NCBI RefSeq assembly: GCF_900109545.1
Contig: NZ_FOAP01000009.1
Span: 186,001-250,000, forward strand
Source: Stigmatella aurantiaca
Lineage (GTDB): Bacteria > Myxococcota > Myxococcia > Myxococcales > Myxococcaceae
Direction: 5' to 3'
Length of the DNA stretch: 64,000 nt
In this document: piece by piece, positions 21,810 to 31,752 of the stretch
Layout of the letters: the number at the start of each line of letters is the position of its first letter
Numbering within the stretch: the first letter of the stretch is position 1
Program-made: the position numbers and the translations under genes
The notes under the pieces: generated by a model
Database searches by the model: none
Told to the model about the DNA's origin: nothing
The model's input: the letters and a program-made list of their open reading frames with translations, nothing else

Positions 21810-23837
21810 TCAGAGATCCCAGAGATACGCTTCGAGCGCCTTGCGGTCGGCCAGGGACAGGCCCTTGTAGAGGTTCACTGCGGTTTGTGCCTCCCCGCCG
21901 TGCCAGAGGATGGCCTCGGCCAGGCTCTCGGCGCGCCCATCGTGCAGGAGCTGAATGCGGTTCTGATCCGCCGCGGCATGAGCGTTCTGCCAGAGCAGGT
22001 TGATGTTGCCGGGAGGGAAGTCGCGGACGTGCGAGTCCGTCGCATGCTTCACGTTCTTCAAGCCCCAGAGCGCGGGGGTCCGCCACTTCTGGCCAAAGCC
22101 GTCCGGCGAACCATCCGAGAGCCCCGTGCCCATGTCATGCAGCAGCAGGTCCGTGAACGGCTGGATGGTCTGCTGCGCCAGCTCGGGGAACGGCGCGGTT
22201 CCGGTGACCATGCTCTTCACGTGGCAGCGCTGGCAGCCGAGCCGGTCGAACACGGCCTCGCCCTTGACCACCTCCGGGCCCTTCGTTCCGGACGCGCTCG
22301 TGGGGTACATGCGCGGAGGGACGCCGAGCAGCGAGAGGTACGCTTCCATGTCCGCGATGGCCTGAGCGGACAGCTGGCCCTTGCCGGACGTGCAGCGCCC
22401 GCCGCAGTCGTTCGACGGGAAGCGCGAGCTGAGGACGCCCAGGTCGTTGTTGAGCGCGGCCTGAATCTGATGGGAGAGGGTCGCCTGGTCGGCCTTCCAG
22501 CCGAAGCGGCCCATCTTCCCGTCGATGGTCCGGTAGGTGCCGCCGTTCTGCTGCGCGAACTGCTTGAGGGTCGCCTCGGGAACGGCCGCGAGCAGGCCGA
22601 GCCCGATCATCGCCTGGGGACGGCGAGGGGAAAGGCCCAGGTAGCTCTGGGAGAGGGAAGAGTTCACGGCGAAGCGCGGCTTCTTCAGCACCACCTCGGT
22701 TCCGTCGGCCAGGCGCTCCACGCGGGTCTCATACGAGGCGACGGTGAGGGTGCCCTCGGAGTGGGCGCCCTGGGTCTGGAGCTGCTTGCCAAAGACTCCG
22801 TGGGAACTGCCGCTGCGGGTGTCGAAGGTCCGCGCGACGGTGGTGTGGACGGGCGTATTGGTGCCGGGAAGCAGGCTCGTGCCGTTGTTGATGTGGCAGG
22901 CGCTGCAGCTCCGGACGTTGTAGGCGCTCGATGCGTGGTTGCTGCGGCTCACGCGGTCCGCATCGAAGAAGATGGTGGGCTTGTCATCCGCCTCGTCGGT
23001 CGCGTGCTCGCCCGAGACAAAGTCGGTGTGGAACCAGGTTCGGCCCGTCATGAACCGTTGCGAGTTCGAGGGCAGTATGTTGTTCGCTTGTTGCTGGAGG
23101 GCCCGCCAGGGCTCCACGCGGGTGGTGGGCGTCGTCGTCCAGCCACCGGCGTAACGCTGGGTCGTGGGAACCGCGTTGGGGGTGAGCGGGTCATCGATGA
23201 AGAGCCCCCCCTGGCCGATGCGGATCCGGAGGAACTCTGAGTAGTAGGCCGAGATGTTGTGCGGGTTCTTGGCCTTTTGCGCCGCCCACCCGCTGAAGCT
23301 CTCGCTCAGGAAGAAGCGGAACTCGAAGGTGAGGATCTGCCCGGGTTGCATCTGGTTCGCGAACGCCGCGAACTCGCCGGGGCCCAGGGTGGCCTCGAAG
23401 ACGCGGGCATCCCGCACATGGGTCATGCGGATGTTGAGCGCGAACTTGCTGCGCTCCGTCTCGGAGGACGCGCTGGGGTTGCCGATGTAGATGGCGGAGA
23501 AGTCAGGGCCGCGCGTGGGGATGTAGTCCTGCGGCCACTCGGTGGTGAGCGTGAACTTGATGCGCTTCTCGCCGGTAGGCGTGAAGTCCTCCACCTTGAA
23601 GCTCGACTGGCGGCCTTCCCAATAGAAGGGATTGTACTTGGAAAAGTCCTGATCGTTTTCGTGGCGGCGGCGAGGGCGGCTCGACCCTTCCGTGACGATG
23701 ACGGAGCCGAGCGCCTGGGTATTCGCGCGGACGCCCACTTCATCGAACTCCGCGTCCGTGGAGTCCTGGGGGAAGGGGGCGTCCGAACACGCCAGAAGGC
23801 CAGACGCGAAGAAACACAGGGCATACGTCCGAAGCAA
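21810..23837 (-). CDS. Di-heme oxidoreductase (DUF1111-type) lipoprotein
   Basis: The roughly 675-residue protein is a periplasmic diheme cytochrome of the di-heme oxidoreductase / thiol oxidoreductase family, distantly related to MauG and cytochrome c peroxidase. Heme motifs CSACH (near 310) and CQRCH (near 535) are present, and the last third is the typical domain containing FPSNDCGGRC. A lipoprotein signal ends in GLLAC. The start was chosen at a TTG preceded by GGAGG at 5 bases, giving MLRTYALCFF; a more upstream TTG lacks a site. No ATG fits. The natural substrate is unknown. A pseudopilin-like gene lies upstream on the same strand. Confidence 0.85.
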   Translation of the reverse strand: MLRTYALCFFASGLLACSDAPFPQDSTDAEFDEVGVRANTQALGSVIVTEGSSRPRRRHENDQDFSKYNPFYWEGRQSSFKVEDFTPTGEKRIKFTLTTEWPQDYIPTRGPDFSAIYIGNPSASSETERSKFALNIRMTHVRDARVFEATLGPGEFAAFANQMQPGQILTFEFRFFLSESFSGWAAQKAKNPHNISAYYSEFLRIRIGQGGLFIDDPLTPNAVPTTQRYAGGWTTTPTTRVEPWRALQQQANNILPSNSQRFMTGRTWFHTDFVSGEHATDEADDKPTIFFDADRVSRSNHASSAYNVRSCSACHINNGTSLLPGTNTPVHTTVARTFDTRSGSSHGVFGKQLQTQGAHSEGTLTVASYETRVERLADGTEVVLKKPRFAVNSSLSQSYLGLSPRRPQAMIGLGLLAAVPEATLKQFAQQNGGTYRTIDGKMGRFGWKADQATLSHQIQAALNNDLGVLSSRFPSNDCGGRCTSGKGQLSAQAIADMEAYLSLLGVPPRMYPTSASGTKGPEVVKGEAVFDRLGCQRCHVKSMVTGTAPFPELAQQTIQPFTDLLLHDMGTGLSDGSPDGFGQKWRTPALWGLKNVKHATDSHVRDFPPGNINLLWQNAHAAADQNRIQLLHDGRAESLAEAILWHGGEAQTAVNLYKGLSLADRKALEAYLWDL

Positions 23838-23907
23838 AGCCACCTCCAGGGGATGGGAAGGCGGCAAGCTTAGGTAAGGACGTATTTATTGCAATCCGGG
23901 GCAGATA

Positions 23908-23927
23908 ATAAAAACCGTCGAAACGTT
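23908..23927 (-). terminator. Small hairpin followed by T-run
   Basis: Reading the minus strand, directly after the stop of the pseudopilin-like gene a short stem with a TTCG tetraloop and one bulged base is followed by TTTTT. It looks like a weak intrinsic terminator. The surrounding 80 bases are unusually AT-rich for this window and may also hold the promoter of the diheme oxidoreductase gene. Confidence 0.35.
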
Positions 23928-24354
23928 ACTTCTGCTGTGCGTCAAAGAGATCCGCGTCCGGGCCCTCACCGCCCGGGAGTCCGTCGGCACCCCGGCTCCA
24001 GACCACGGGACGTTCTCCGCGGAGCTCATACTCGTAGGGGTTGCCCCAGGGGTCGTGCGGAAGCTGCTCCAGGTGCTGGGTGTCCACCAGTGTGCGGAGG
24101 CTCTCCTCCGTGGAAGGAAAGCGCTGATGCGCCGCGTGATAGGTCCTCAAGGCCCGGTGGATGGCCTCCAGGTCCAGGCGTGCGACGTCTGGCTTCCGTC
24201 CGGCCTCTTGCCTGTGCGCGCTCAGGAACTGGCAGCCAGCGGCCAGCAGGCCCGAGCCCAGGACGATGCCCAGGCAGGTCAAGGCCCACAGCAGCAAATC
24301 GCGCAGCCAAGCCTTGGCGTTCAGCTTCGGATGCGGCGGGGAAGGAGTGGACAT
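23926..24354 (-). CDS. GspG-like pseudopilin-related membrane protein
   Basis: The 142-residue protein has one membrane segment (about 20-42) and a C-terminal region matching the major pseudopilin GspG: helical stalk with LEAIHRALRTYHAAHQRFPSTEESLRTLV, then LPHDPWGNPYEY and SRGADGLPGG. True pseudopilins begin with a prepilin peptidase site (G followed by FTLIE); here the membrane segment is preceded by an ordinary soluble tip and no such site. It may be a GspG-derived protein held in the inner membrane. The ATG giving MSTPSPPHPK has only a weak ribosome-binding site. No other type II secretion genes are nearby. Confidence 0.75.
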   Translation of the reverse strand: MSTPSPPHPKLNAKAWLRDLLLWALTCLGIVLGSGLLAAGCQFLSAHRQEAGRKPDVARLDLEAIHRALRTYHAAHQRFPSTEESLRTLVDTQHLEQLPHDPWGNPYEYELRGERPVVWSRGADGLPGGEGPDADLFDAQQK

Positions 24355-24610
24355 GCGCGGGGACCTTTCAATCCGCGGGCCTGCTCCGATCGCCGGGTAA
24401 GTCCTCATCTCCACAGGCTCGGGCCAGCGCTGCTCGTCCCATCTGTCCGCAGGGCCTTGTGCCCAAGAGACATTCTGACAGCGCTTCGGTCACGGTCCAG
24501 GGAGTCGAACTCCATCGAGGAATCGTCTACGCTGTCGCCACGTGCTGTAGCGGCTCTGGGGGGAGCAGCCGGGTAGTCAAGAGTCTCCCGAGGCCCAGGA
24601 GATTTCCGCC

Positions 24611-26398
24611 ATGCAACCTGTCTCGTGGACATGCGTTGTTCTCGCTGTGCTGCTCCTGGCTCTTCCTGCCTTGGCACAACGGCCACCGCCGTTGCCCTGG
24701 GTGGATCTTGGCAACGAAGAACTTCGGTACGGGCTCAAGCTCATCTCCAAGCGAACGGACGAAGACGTGTGGGCTCTCGGAGGTAGTGGAGCCTCGATGA
24801 AGGTCTTGCGGAGCGCCGATGCCGGCCGTTCCTGGCGAGTGGACGCACAGGTTTCGAAGGCCCTGGCAGATGTGCTCGACACCCGCGGGTGGAATGACCC
24901 ATCGATTCTGGTGTGGTTCTCTCCCCAGATTGGCCTTGCCGCCGGTAGCCTCGGCAGCAGGGTGCTTCGAACGGCAGATGGAGGAATGTCCTGGCGGTCC
25001 ATTCCGCTCGCGGAGGACCTCTTTGTATACGACGTGGAGCGTCTGGGCTCGCGCGCCTGGCTCTGTGGTTCGTCCGGACACATCTTCCGCAGTGACGATG
25101 CAGGAGCGAGTTGGAGGCGGCTGAAGGGCTCGCCCTTCGATGGCGACGACCGTTGCATGGACATGTCCTTTCTCAATCCGGAGAAGGGATGGGCCGTGGG
25201 CATGAACGGATCTGTTTGGGCGACGGAGGATGGCGGAGAGAACTGGCAGCGTCTGTCCTCGCCTGAGTTGTCACCCTTCACGGACCTGGGAGGAGAGCAT
25301 CCTGGAGAGCTTCGCCATGTGGTTCGTCTCGCACCTCAAGTCGCTTGGGTACAGGGCTCGGGCGGGCGTTTCCTCACGGAAGATGGAGGAAGATCCTGGA
25401 CGGCCAAGCCGAAGGCGGCGGGCGAAGACAGCGCAGCTCTGTCTGTCGCGCGCACAGAGGACGGGAGGCGCGTCGTGTCCGTGGGTCCTTTGGAGGAAAA
25501 GGCTCCGGAGGGGCTCTGGATTCCTCTCATGGCGAACGACGGAGACGTGGTTTCGGTGGGGGAGGACACCGCCGTGGTCTTGCGCGAGAGCGAGTTGTTC
25601 ACCTACGCCTTGGGCCAACTGGTGCGCGCAGGGCCCCCTGTCCGCAAGGGCGCTGGCGCCCTCACTCCACTTGAGGGCATTGCCCGGAAGAACCCCAGGG
25701 CTTGGTTGGGATGGGCTGGGACACAAGTGGTCTCTTCCCATGATGAAGGGCAGACGTGGTTCCGGGTCGGCCGCGTTCCCGAGCAAACGCTGCGCGCATT
25801 CGTCTTCTTGAAGGGGAACGCCGTGCTTGCCGAGAGCGGTCAGGGGTCCTTGCTGCGCTCCAATGACTTCGGACGTTCCTGGGCCCCGACGGCCGAGCCC
25901 GTGGATGGCTATGACTTCGCCGTGCTTTCAGGCCGTCGCCCTGTTCCGGCATCACCCTTCGCGTGTGTCCTCACCACGTCGCCTGCCTCGCTGACGGTTC
26001 ATTTTGGGATCCTGGGCTGCTTCAGTCCTCCCATGGGCATGCTCTCCGTGAGCATGTCTCCGGACGGCGCCGAGTTCTCGGGAACGCTTCCGTCACGGCG
26101 GCCAGGCGTGCCCGAAACCTTGACGTTCGGGCCGAGGGGGTATTCGCGCGAGGAGGGCGAGCGCCTCATCCGTGCGCTCTGGGAGGATGCCATCTTTCAG
26201 GAGACGCAGATCGATTGCGGCTCCACGGCGGCACACACGGTCATCATCGAGTGGTCCTGTCCTTCGGGGCCCATCCAAGAGGGAAAGATGAGCCTGCTGT
26301 CATCTGTCTGTTCGCCGTTCGGGCACGAGGGCTACGCGCGTGCCCGGGGCGTCCATGACACTGCCTTGGAGGCGCTCAAGGCTACGGCGTCACCGTAG
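24611..26398 (+). CDS. Exported Ycf48/BNR-like repeat protein
   Basis: The 595-residue product has a signal peptide (cleavage after ALPALAQ) and at least five Asp-box-like turns such as SADAGRSWR, TADGGMSW, SDDAGASW, TEDGGENW and SHDEGQTW. These are typical of seven-bladed beta-propellers of the Ycf48/sialidase-like group. Such propellers usually bind partners; the sialidase catalytic Arg triad is not evident. AGGAGA lies 7 bases before the ATG. The last 17 bases overlap the convergent LivK-type gene. Third-position GC looks somewhat lower than in neighbouring genes. The 256 bases upstream contain no gene that I can support. Confidence 0.8.
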   Translation: MQPVSWTCVVLAVLLLALPALAQRPPPLPWVDLGNEELRYGLKLISKRTDEDVWALGGSGASMKVLRSADAGRSWRVDAQVSKALADVLDTRGWNDPSILVWFSPQIGLAAGSLGSRVLRTADGGMSWRSIPLAEDLFVYDVERLGSRAWLCGSSGHIFRSDDAGASWRRLKGSPFDGDDRCMDMSFLNPEKGWAVGMNGSVWATEDGGENWQRLSSPELSPFTDLGGEHPGELRHVVRLAPQVAWVQGSGGRFLTEDGGRSWTAKPKAAGEDSAALSVARTEDGRRVVSVGPLEEKAPEGLWIPLMANDGDVVSVGEDTAVVLRESELFTYALGQLVRAGPPVRKGAGALTPLEGIARKNPRAWLGWAGTQVVSSHDEGQTWFRVGRVPEQTLRAFVFLKGNAVLAESGQGSLLRSNDFGRSWAPTAEPVDGYDFAVLSGRRPVPASPFACVLTTSPASLTVHFGILGCFSPPMGMLSVSMSPDGAEFSGTLPSRRPGVPETLTFGPRGYSREEGERLIRALWEDAIFQETQIDCGSTAAHTVIIEWSCPSGPIQEGKMSLLSSVCSPFGHEGYARARGVHDTALEALKATASP

Positions 26399-27581
26399 TG
26401 ACGAACTTCGTCTTGCCGCCCTCGACCTTGAGCACCACCGCCTGCTTCTCCGCGTCGCGCTGGGCATTGAGGGTGATTTTGCCGGCCACGCCCGGGAAGT
26501 CCTTCGTCGCGGCGATGGCATCGCGCAGCGCTGGGCCGGACAGGTCCGGTGCCCGCTTCATCGCATCCACCGCCACCAGGGTCGCGTCGTAGGCCAGCGC
26601 CGCCACGGTGTCCGGAACGGAGCCATAGGCCTTCTGGTACTTCTCGATGAACACCTTGAGCACCGGGTCCGGGTTGTCCGCCGCGTAGTGGTTGGAGAAG
26701 TAGCTGCCCTCCACCGCCGAGCCGCCCAGCTCGAAGAGCTTGTCGGAATCCCAGCCATCTCCGCCCAGCAGCGGCACCTTCATGCCCAGCTCCCGCGCCT
26801 GGCGCGCGATGATGCCCACGTCCGTGTAGTACCCCGGCACGAACACCGCGTCGGGCTTGCTGCGCTTCATGGCCGTGAGCTGCGCCCGGAAGTCCGTGTC
26901 CCCCTTCGAGTAGCTCTCCGTGCCGGTAATCTCGCCGCCCATCTCCTTGAACTTCGCGGAGAACACATCGGCCAGACCCAGCGAGTACGCGCTCTTGTTG
27001 TCCGTGAGGATGGCCACCTTGGACACCTTCAGGTTCTCCTTCGCGAACTTCGCCATCACCAGGCCCTGGAACGGATCGATGAAGCACACGCGGAAGATGT
27101 AGTCGCCCTTCTGCGTCACCTCGGGCGCCGTGGAGGAGTAGGAGATCATCGGCACCTTGGCCGGCTGGGCCTTCTCCGCCATGGCCAGCGACACGGAGGA
27201 CGCCGCCTCGCCAATGATGACCGCCACCTTGTCCTGCGCGATGAGCCGGGTGACGGCCTGGGCGGCCTCCTCGGGCTTGCCCTGGCTGTCATACACCCGC
27301 ACCGCCAGCTTCTTGCCCTTCACCCCACCCGCGGCGTTCGCCTCCTGGATGGCCATCTCGATGCCGCTGCGGGCAGAAATGCCGAAGGTGGCCTCGTTGC
27401 CGGTGAGGCTGCCCACCCCGCCGATGAGAATGGTGTCGGACGTGGACGGGGGAGCCTCCGGGGCCTTGGCCGCCGCGCCGCCTTCTGTGGGGGCGGGGGA
27501 GGGCGGGGGCTGGCTCTTCTTCTCGCACGCGATGAACGCGAGGGCGAGGGTTGCGAGGAGCAGCGGGAGTTGCCTGCGCAT
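26382..27581 (-). CDS. Branched-chain amino acid-type ABC transporter substrate-binding lipoprotein
   Basis: The 399-residue protein is a periplasmic-binding-fold protein of the LivJ/LivK class (peripla_BP_6), with ILIGGVGSLTGNEATFG at the start of the mature domain. It has a lipoprotein signal ending LAFIAC and a Pro/Ala-rich linker. Such proteins bind amino acids, amides or other small ligands for ABC uptake, or serve as sensors. A GGAGGA ribosome-binding site precedes the ATG. No permease or ATPase gene is nearby, so it is an orphan. Its 5' end is divergent from the suf operon. The ligand is unknown. Confidence 0.9.
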   Translation of the reverse strand: MRRQLPLLLATLALAFIACEKKSQPPPSPAPTEGGAAAKAPEAPPSTSDTILIGGVGSLTGNEATFGISARSGIEMAIQEANAAGGVKGKKLAVRVYDSQGKPEEAAQAVTRLIAQDKVAVIIGEAASSVSLAMAEKAQPAKVPMISYSSTAPEVTQKGDYIFRVCFIDPFQGLVMAKFAKENLKVSKVAILTDNKSAYSLGLADVFSAKFKEMGGEITGTESYSKGDTDFRAQLTAMKRSKPDAVFVPGYYTDVGIIARQARELGMKVPLLGGDGWDSDKLFELGGSAVEGSYFSNHYAADNPDPVLKVFIEKYQKAYGSVPDTVAALAYDATLVAVDAMKRAPDLSGPALRDAIAATKDFPGVAGKITLNAQRDAEKQAVVLKVEGGKTKFVTTVTP

Positions 27582-27686
27582 GGTCGGTCTTCCTCCAAGG
27601 GGAAGCCCCCTCTTCACCACGTCACCCGGACAGCTTCAACCCTGGACTCCTTGGAGAGGGAGCCAGCAGACAGGGGATGTTGGCGA

Positions 27687-27709
27687 TATAATGTGGACCG
27701 TTTTGGTCC
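27687..27709 (+). promoter_or_regulatory. Probable suf operon -10 box with overlapping operator palindrome
   Basis: A perfect TATAAT (27687-27692) is followed two bases later by the perfect inverted repeat GGACC-GTTTT-GGTCC (27695-27709), in an AT-rich island about 36 bases ahead of the suf regulator gene. I see no good -35 element at 17 bases. A palindrome over the likely transcription start is the expected place for an Rrf2-family repressor site, and GGAC...GTCC half-sites are reminiscent of known Rrf2/IscR-type operators. Binding by the adjacent regulator is inferred. Confidence 0.6.
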
Positions 27710-27744
27710 TGTTTAGATAAAGAGTCCCCCCAGCGAGGGAACCG

Positions 27745-28214
27745 ATGTTTCGAATGAGCAAGATGACCGATTACGGCTTGGTGTTGCTGACGGAGCTGGC
27801 GCGCGAGGCCGGCACGTGCACGGCACGCGAGCTGGCCGAGCGCACGCGCGTGCCGCTGCCGTCGGTGAGCAAGGTGCTCAAGGGGTTGCAGAGCGCCGGC
27901 GTGCTGGTGTCTCACCGGGGCGCCATGGGCGGCTACGGTCTGGCGCGGCCCGCGGCGGCCATCCCGCTGACGCAGGTCATCTCCGCGCTGGAGGGACCGG
28001 TGGCCGTCACCGCGTGCGTGCAGCACACGGATGGGGAGCCCTCGTGCGAGCTGGAGTCGGTGTGCCGCATCCGCGGCCACTGGCGCGTCATCAACCAGGC
28101 CATCCAGGAGGCGCTCGGGCGGTTGACGCTCGCGGACCTGTGCGCCCCGGAACTGCGCGTCGAGCGGCTGGTGGGGCTGAACCTGCCGGTGCGCACGGAC
28201 GCGGGAGGAGCGTC

Positions 28215-28218
<4 letters not shown>
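27745..28218 (+). CDS. sufR: Rrf2-family regulator of the SUF iron-sulfur assembly operon
   Basis: The 157-residue winged-helix protein ([21 protein letters not shown] as recognition region) has three cysteines, C91, C101 and C107, placed like the [Fe-S]-binding cysteines of IscR. It should sense iron-sulfur status and repress or activate the suf genes. It is the first gene of the operon, and its stop overlaps the sufB start in an ATGA. The palindrome just upstream is a likely autoregulatory site. The name sufR is used here for its role; it belongs to the Rrf2 proteobacterial SUF-regulator group, not the cyanobacterial DeoR-type SufR. Confidence 0.88.
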
Positions 28219-29651
<1,433 letters not shown>

Positions 29652-29653
29652 TC

Positions 29654-30430
29654 ATGTTGCTGAGCGTCCGGAACCTTCACGCCCGCATCGGGGACAAGGA
29701 AATCCTCAAGGGCATCGACCTGGAGCTGCGGCCCGGTGAGGTGCACGCCATCATGGGCCCGAACGGCTCGGGCAAGAGCACGCTCTCGCAGGTGCTGGCG
29801 GGGCGCCAGACGTACCAGGTGACGCAGGGCGAGGTGCACTTCGACGGCAAGGACCTGCTCGCCCTGTCCCCGGAGGACCGCGCCACCGCGGGGGTGTTCC
29901 TCGGCTTCCAGTACCCGGTGGAGATTCCGGGCGTGGGCAACCTGCACTTCCTGCGCACCGCGCTCAACGCCCAGCGGCGCGCCCGGGGGCTGGAGGAGCT
30001 GGATGCCATGGACTTCCTGTCGCTCGCCAAGGAGCGCATGAAGCTCGTGCAGATGGACGCAAGCTTCCTCAACCGCTCGGTGAACGAGGGGTTCTCCGGC
30101 GGCGAGAAGAAGCGCAACGAGGTGTTCCAGATGGCGGTGCTCCAGCCGCGCCTGGCCATCCTCGACGAGACGGACTCCGGCCTGGACATCGACGCGCTGC
30201 GCATCGTCGCGGGCGGAGTGAACGCGCTGCGCTCGAAGGAGCGGGGCCTGCTCGTCATCACCCACTACCAGCGGCTGCTCGACTACATCGTTCCGGACCA
30301 TGTGCACGTCATGTCGGCGGGGCGCATCGTCCTGTCGGGGGACAAGGACCTGGCGCTGGAGCTGGAGAGCAAGGGCTACGCGTGGGTGGACAAGCTCGGC
30401 GCCCCGGCGGCGCGGCAGGTGCGCCCATGA
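29654..30430 (+). CDS. sufC: Fe-S cluster assembly ATPase SufC
   Basis: The 258-residue ABC-type ATPase drives conformational changes of the SufBCD scaffold. Walker A GPNGSGKST (35-43), the signature FSGGEKKRNEV and Walker B LAILDETDSGLDID are intact. It lies two bases after sufB and overlaps sufD in an ATGA. Unlike transporter ABC proteins it works as a soluble complex in the cytosol. Confidence 0.97.
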   Translation: MLLSVRNLHARIGDKEILKGIDLELRPGEVHAIMGPNGSGKSTLSQVLAGRQTYQVTQGEVHFDGKDLLALSPEDRATAGVFLGFQYPVEIPGVGNLHFLRTALNAQRRARGLEELDAMDFLSLAKERMKLVQMDASFLNRSVNEGFSGGEKKRNEVFQMAVLQPRLAILDETDSGLDIDALRIVAGGVNALRSKERGLLVITHYQRLLDYIVPDHVHVMSAGRIVLSGDKDLALELESKGYAWVDKLGAPAARQVRP

Positions 30431-31752
30431 GCGGAGGGCTCCAGCACTACCTGGACGTGGCCCAGCGCTTCCAGGCGGAGCGGGGCGCGGATCCGGTGTG
30501 GCTGCGGACGCTCCGGCACGAGGGGCTCGCGCAACTCTCCCAGGCGGGCTTTCCGACGACGCGCCATGAGGCGTGGAAGTACACGGACGTGGCGCCCATC
30601 GTGTCGCGGCCGTTCGTGCCGGCGTGGCCCGGCAAGCGCGTCCACCTGGAGGCGTGGGTCGAGCAGCTCGCGCTGCCGGGACCCCGGTTCGTCTTCGTGG
30701 ACGGCCGGTTCGCGCCCGAGCTGTCCTCGCTGGAGGGACTGCCCGCCGGGGTGCGGGTGAAGTCCCTGCGGGAGGCCATCCAGGAGGATGGCGAGGCGCT
30801 GGAGGCCGTGCTGGGGCAGCATGCCCGCGCGGAGGCCCATCCTTTCGTCGCGCTCAACGCGGCGCTCCTGGAGGAAGGTGTCTTCCTGCGCGTGGCGCCG
30901 GGCACGGTGGCGGCCCTGCCCGTGCAACTGCTCTTCCTGGTGTCCGGGGACGGGGTGGCGCAGGTGCTCGCCGCCCCGCGCATCGTGGTGAACGTGGGGG
31001 CCAACGCCGAGGCGGCGCTGGTGGAGTGCTACGGCGGGGAGGAGGGGGGCGGCTCGTTCACCAACGCGGTGACGGAGGTGGTGCTCGGGGAGAATGCCCG
31101 CCTGCACCACTACAAGCTTCAGGCGGAGACGGAAGGTGCGTTCCATCTGGCGAGCCTCCACGCCCGGCAGGCGCGCGACAGCCGCCTGGCCTCGCATGCT
31201 TTTTCGCTGGGCGGCGCCCTGGCGCGCAACGAGATATCCTCGGTGTTCGGAGGCGAGGGCGGGGAGTGTGTCCTGAATGGCCTGTACGTGGGCCGGGGCA
31301 CCCAGCACCTGGACCACCGCACGGACCTGGACCACGCGGTGCCGCGCTGCACGAGCCGGGAGCTGTACAAGGGCGTGCTGGATGGGCGCTCGCGGGGCAC
31401 CTTCCATGGGCGGGTGCTGGTGCGGCCCGATGCGCAGCGCACGGATGCCACCCAGTCCAACCGCAACCTCCTGCTCTCGGAGGAGGCGCTGGTGGACACG
31501 CGCCCCCAGCTGGAGATTCTCGCGGATGACGTGAAGTGCGCGCACGGCGCCGTGGTGGGGCGCCTGGACGAGCAGGCCCTCTTCTACCTCCGGTCGCGGG
31601 GCATTCCGCGGCCCGAGGCGGAGCAGCTGCTCACGTATGCCTTCGCCAGCGAGGTGATTGGCGCGGTGTCCCTGGAGCCCCTGCGGGCCCGGGTGGAGCG
31701 GCTCGTGGCGGAGCGATTGCTGGGGGTAGCCCGGCGGGAGGCAGACGCATGA
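30427..31752 (+). CDS. sufD: Fe-S cluster assembly protein SufD
   Basis: The 441-residue protein is the SufB paralogue that completes the SufBC2D scaffold and helps iron entry. The N-terminal helical domain contains RHEAWKYTDVAPI. The beta-helix core ends with the conserved segment running from DRRTDLDHAVP-like residues through QSNRNLLLSEEALVDTRPQLEI to DDVKCAHGA. Four-base overlaps link it to sufC and sufS. Confidence 0.95.
   Translation: MSGGLQHYLDVAQRFQAERGADPVWLRTLRHEGLAQLSQAGFPTTRHEAWKYTDVAPIVSRPFVPAWPGKRVHLEAWVEQLALPGPRFVFVDGRFAPELSSLEGLPAGVRVKSLREAIQEDGEALEAVLGQHARAEAHPFVALNAALLEEGVFLRVAPGTVAALPVQLLFLVSGDGVAQVLAAPRIVVNVGANAEAALVECYGGEEGGGSFTNAVTEVVLGENARLHHYKLQAETEGAFHLASLHARQARDSRLASHAFSLGGALARNEISSVFGGEGGECVLNGLYVGRGTQHLDHRTDLDHAVPRCTSRELYKGVLDGRSRGTFHGRVLVRPDAQRTDATQSNRNLLLSEEALVDTRPQLEILADDVKCAHGAVVGRLDEQALFYLRSRGIPRPEAEQLLTYAFASEVIGAVSLEPLRARVERLVAERLLGVARREADA

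Noticed and set aside
24495-24525. A GGAGTTCGACTCC hairpin (minus strand) resembling a tRNA T-arm.
   Set aside because: The stem does not pair as a true T-arm and no acceptor, D or anticodon arm is found at the right distance.
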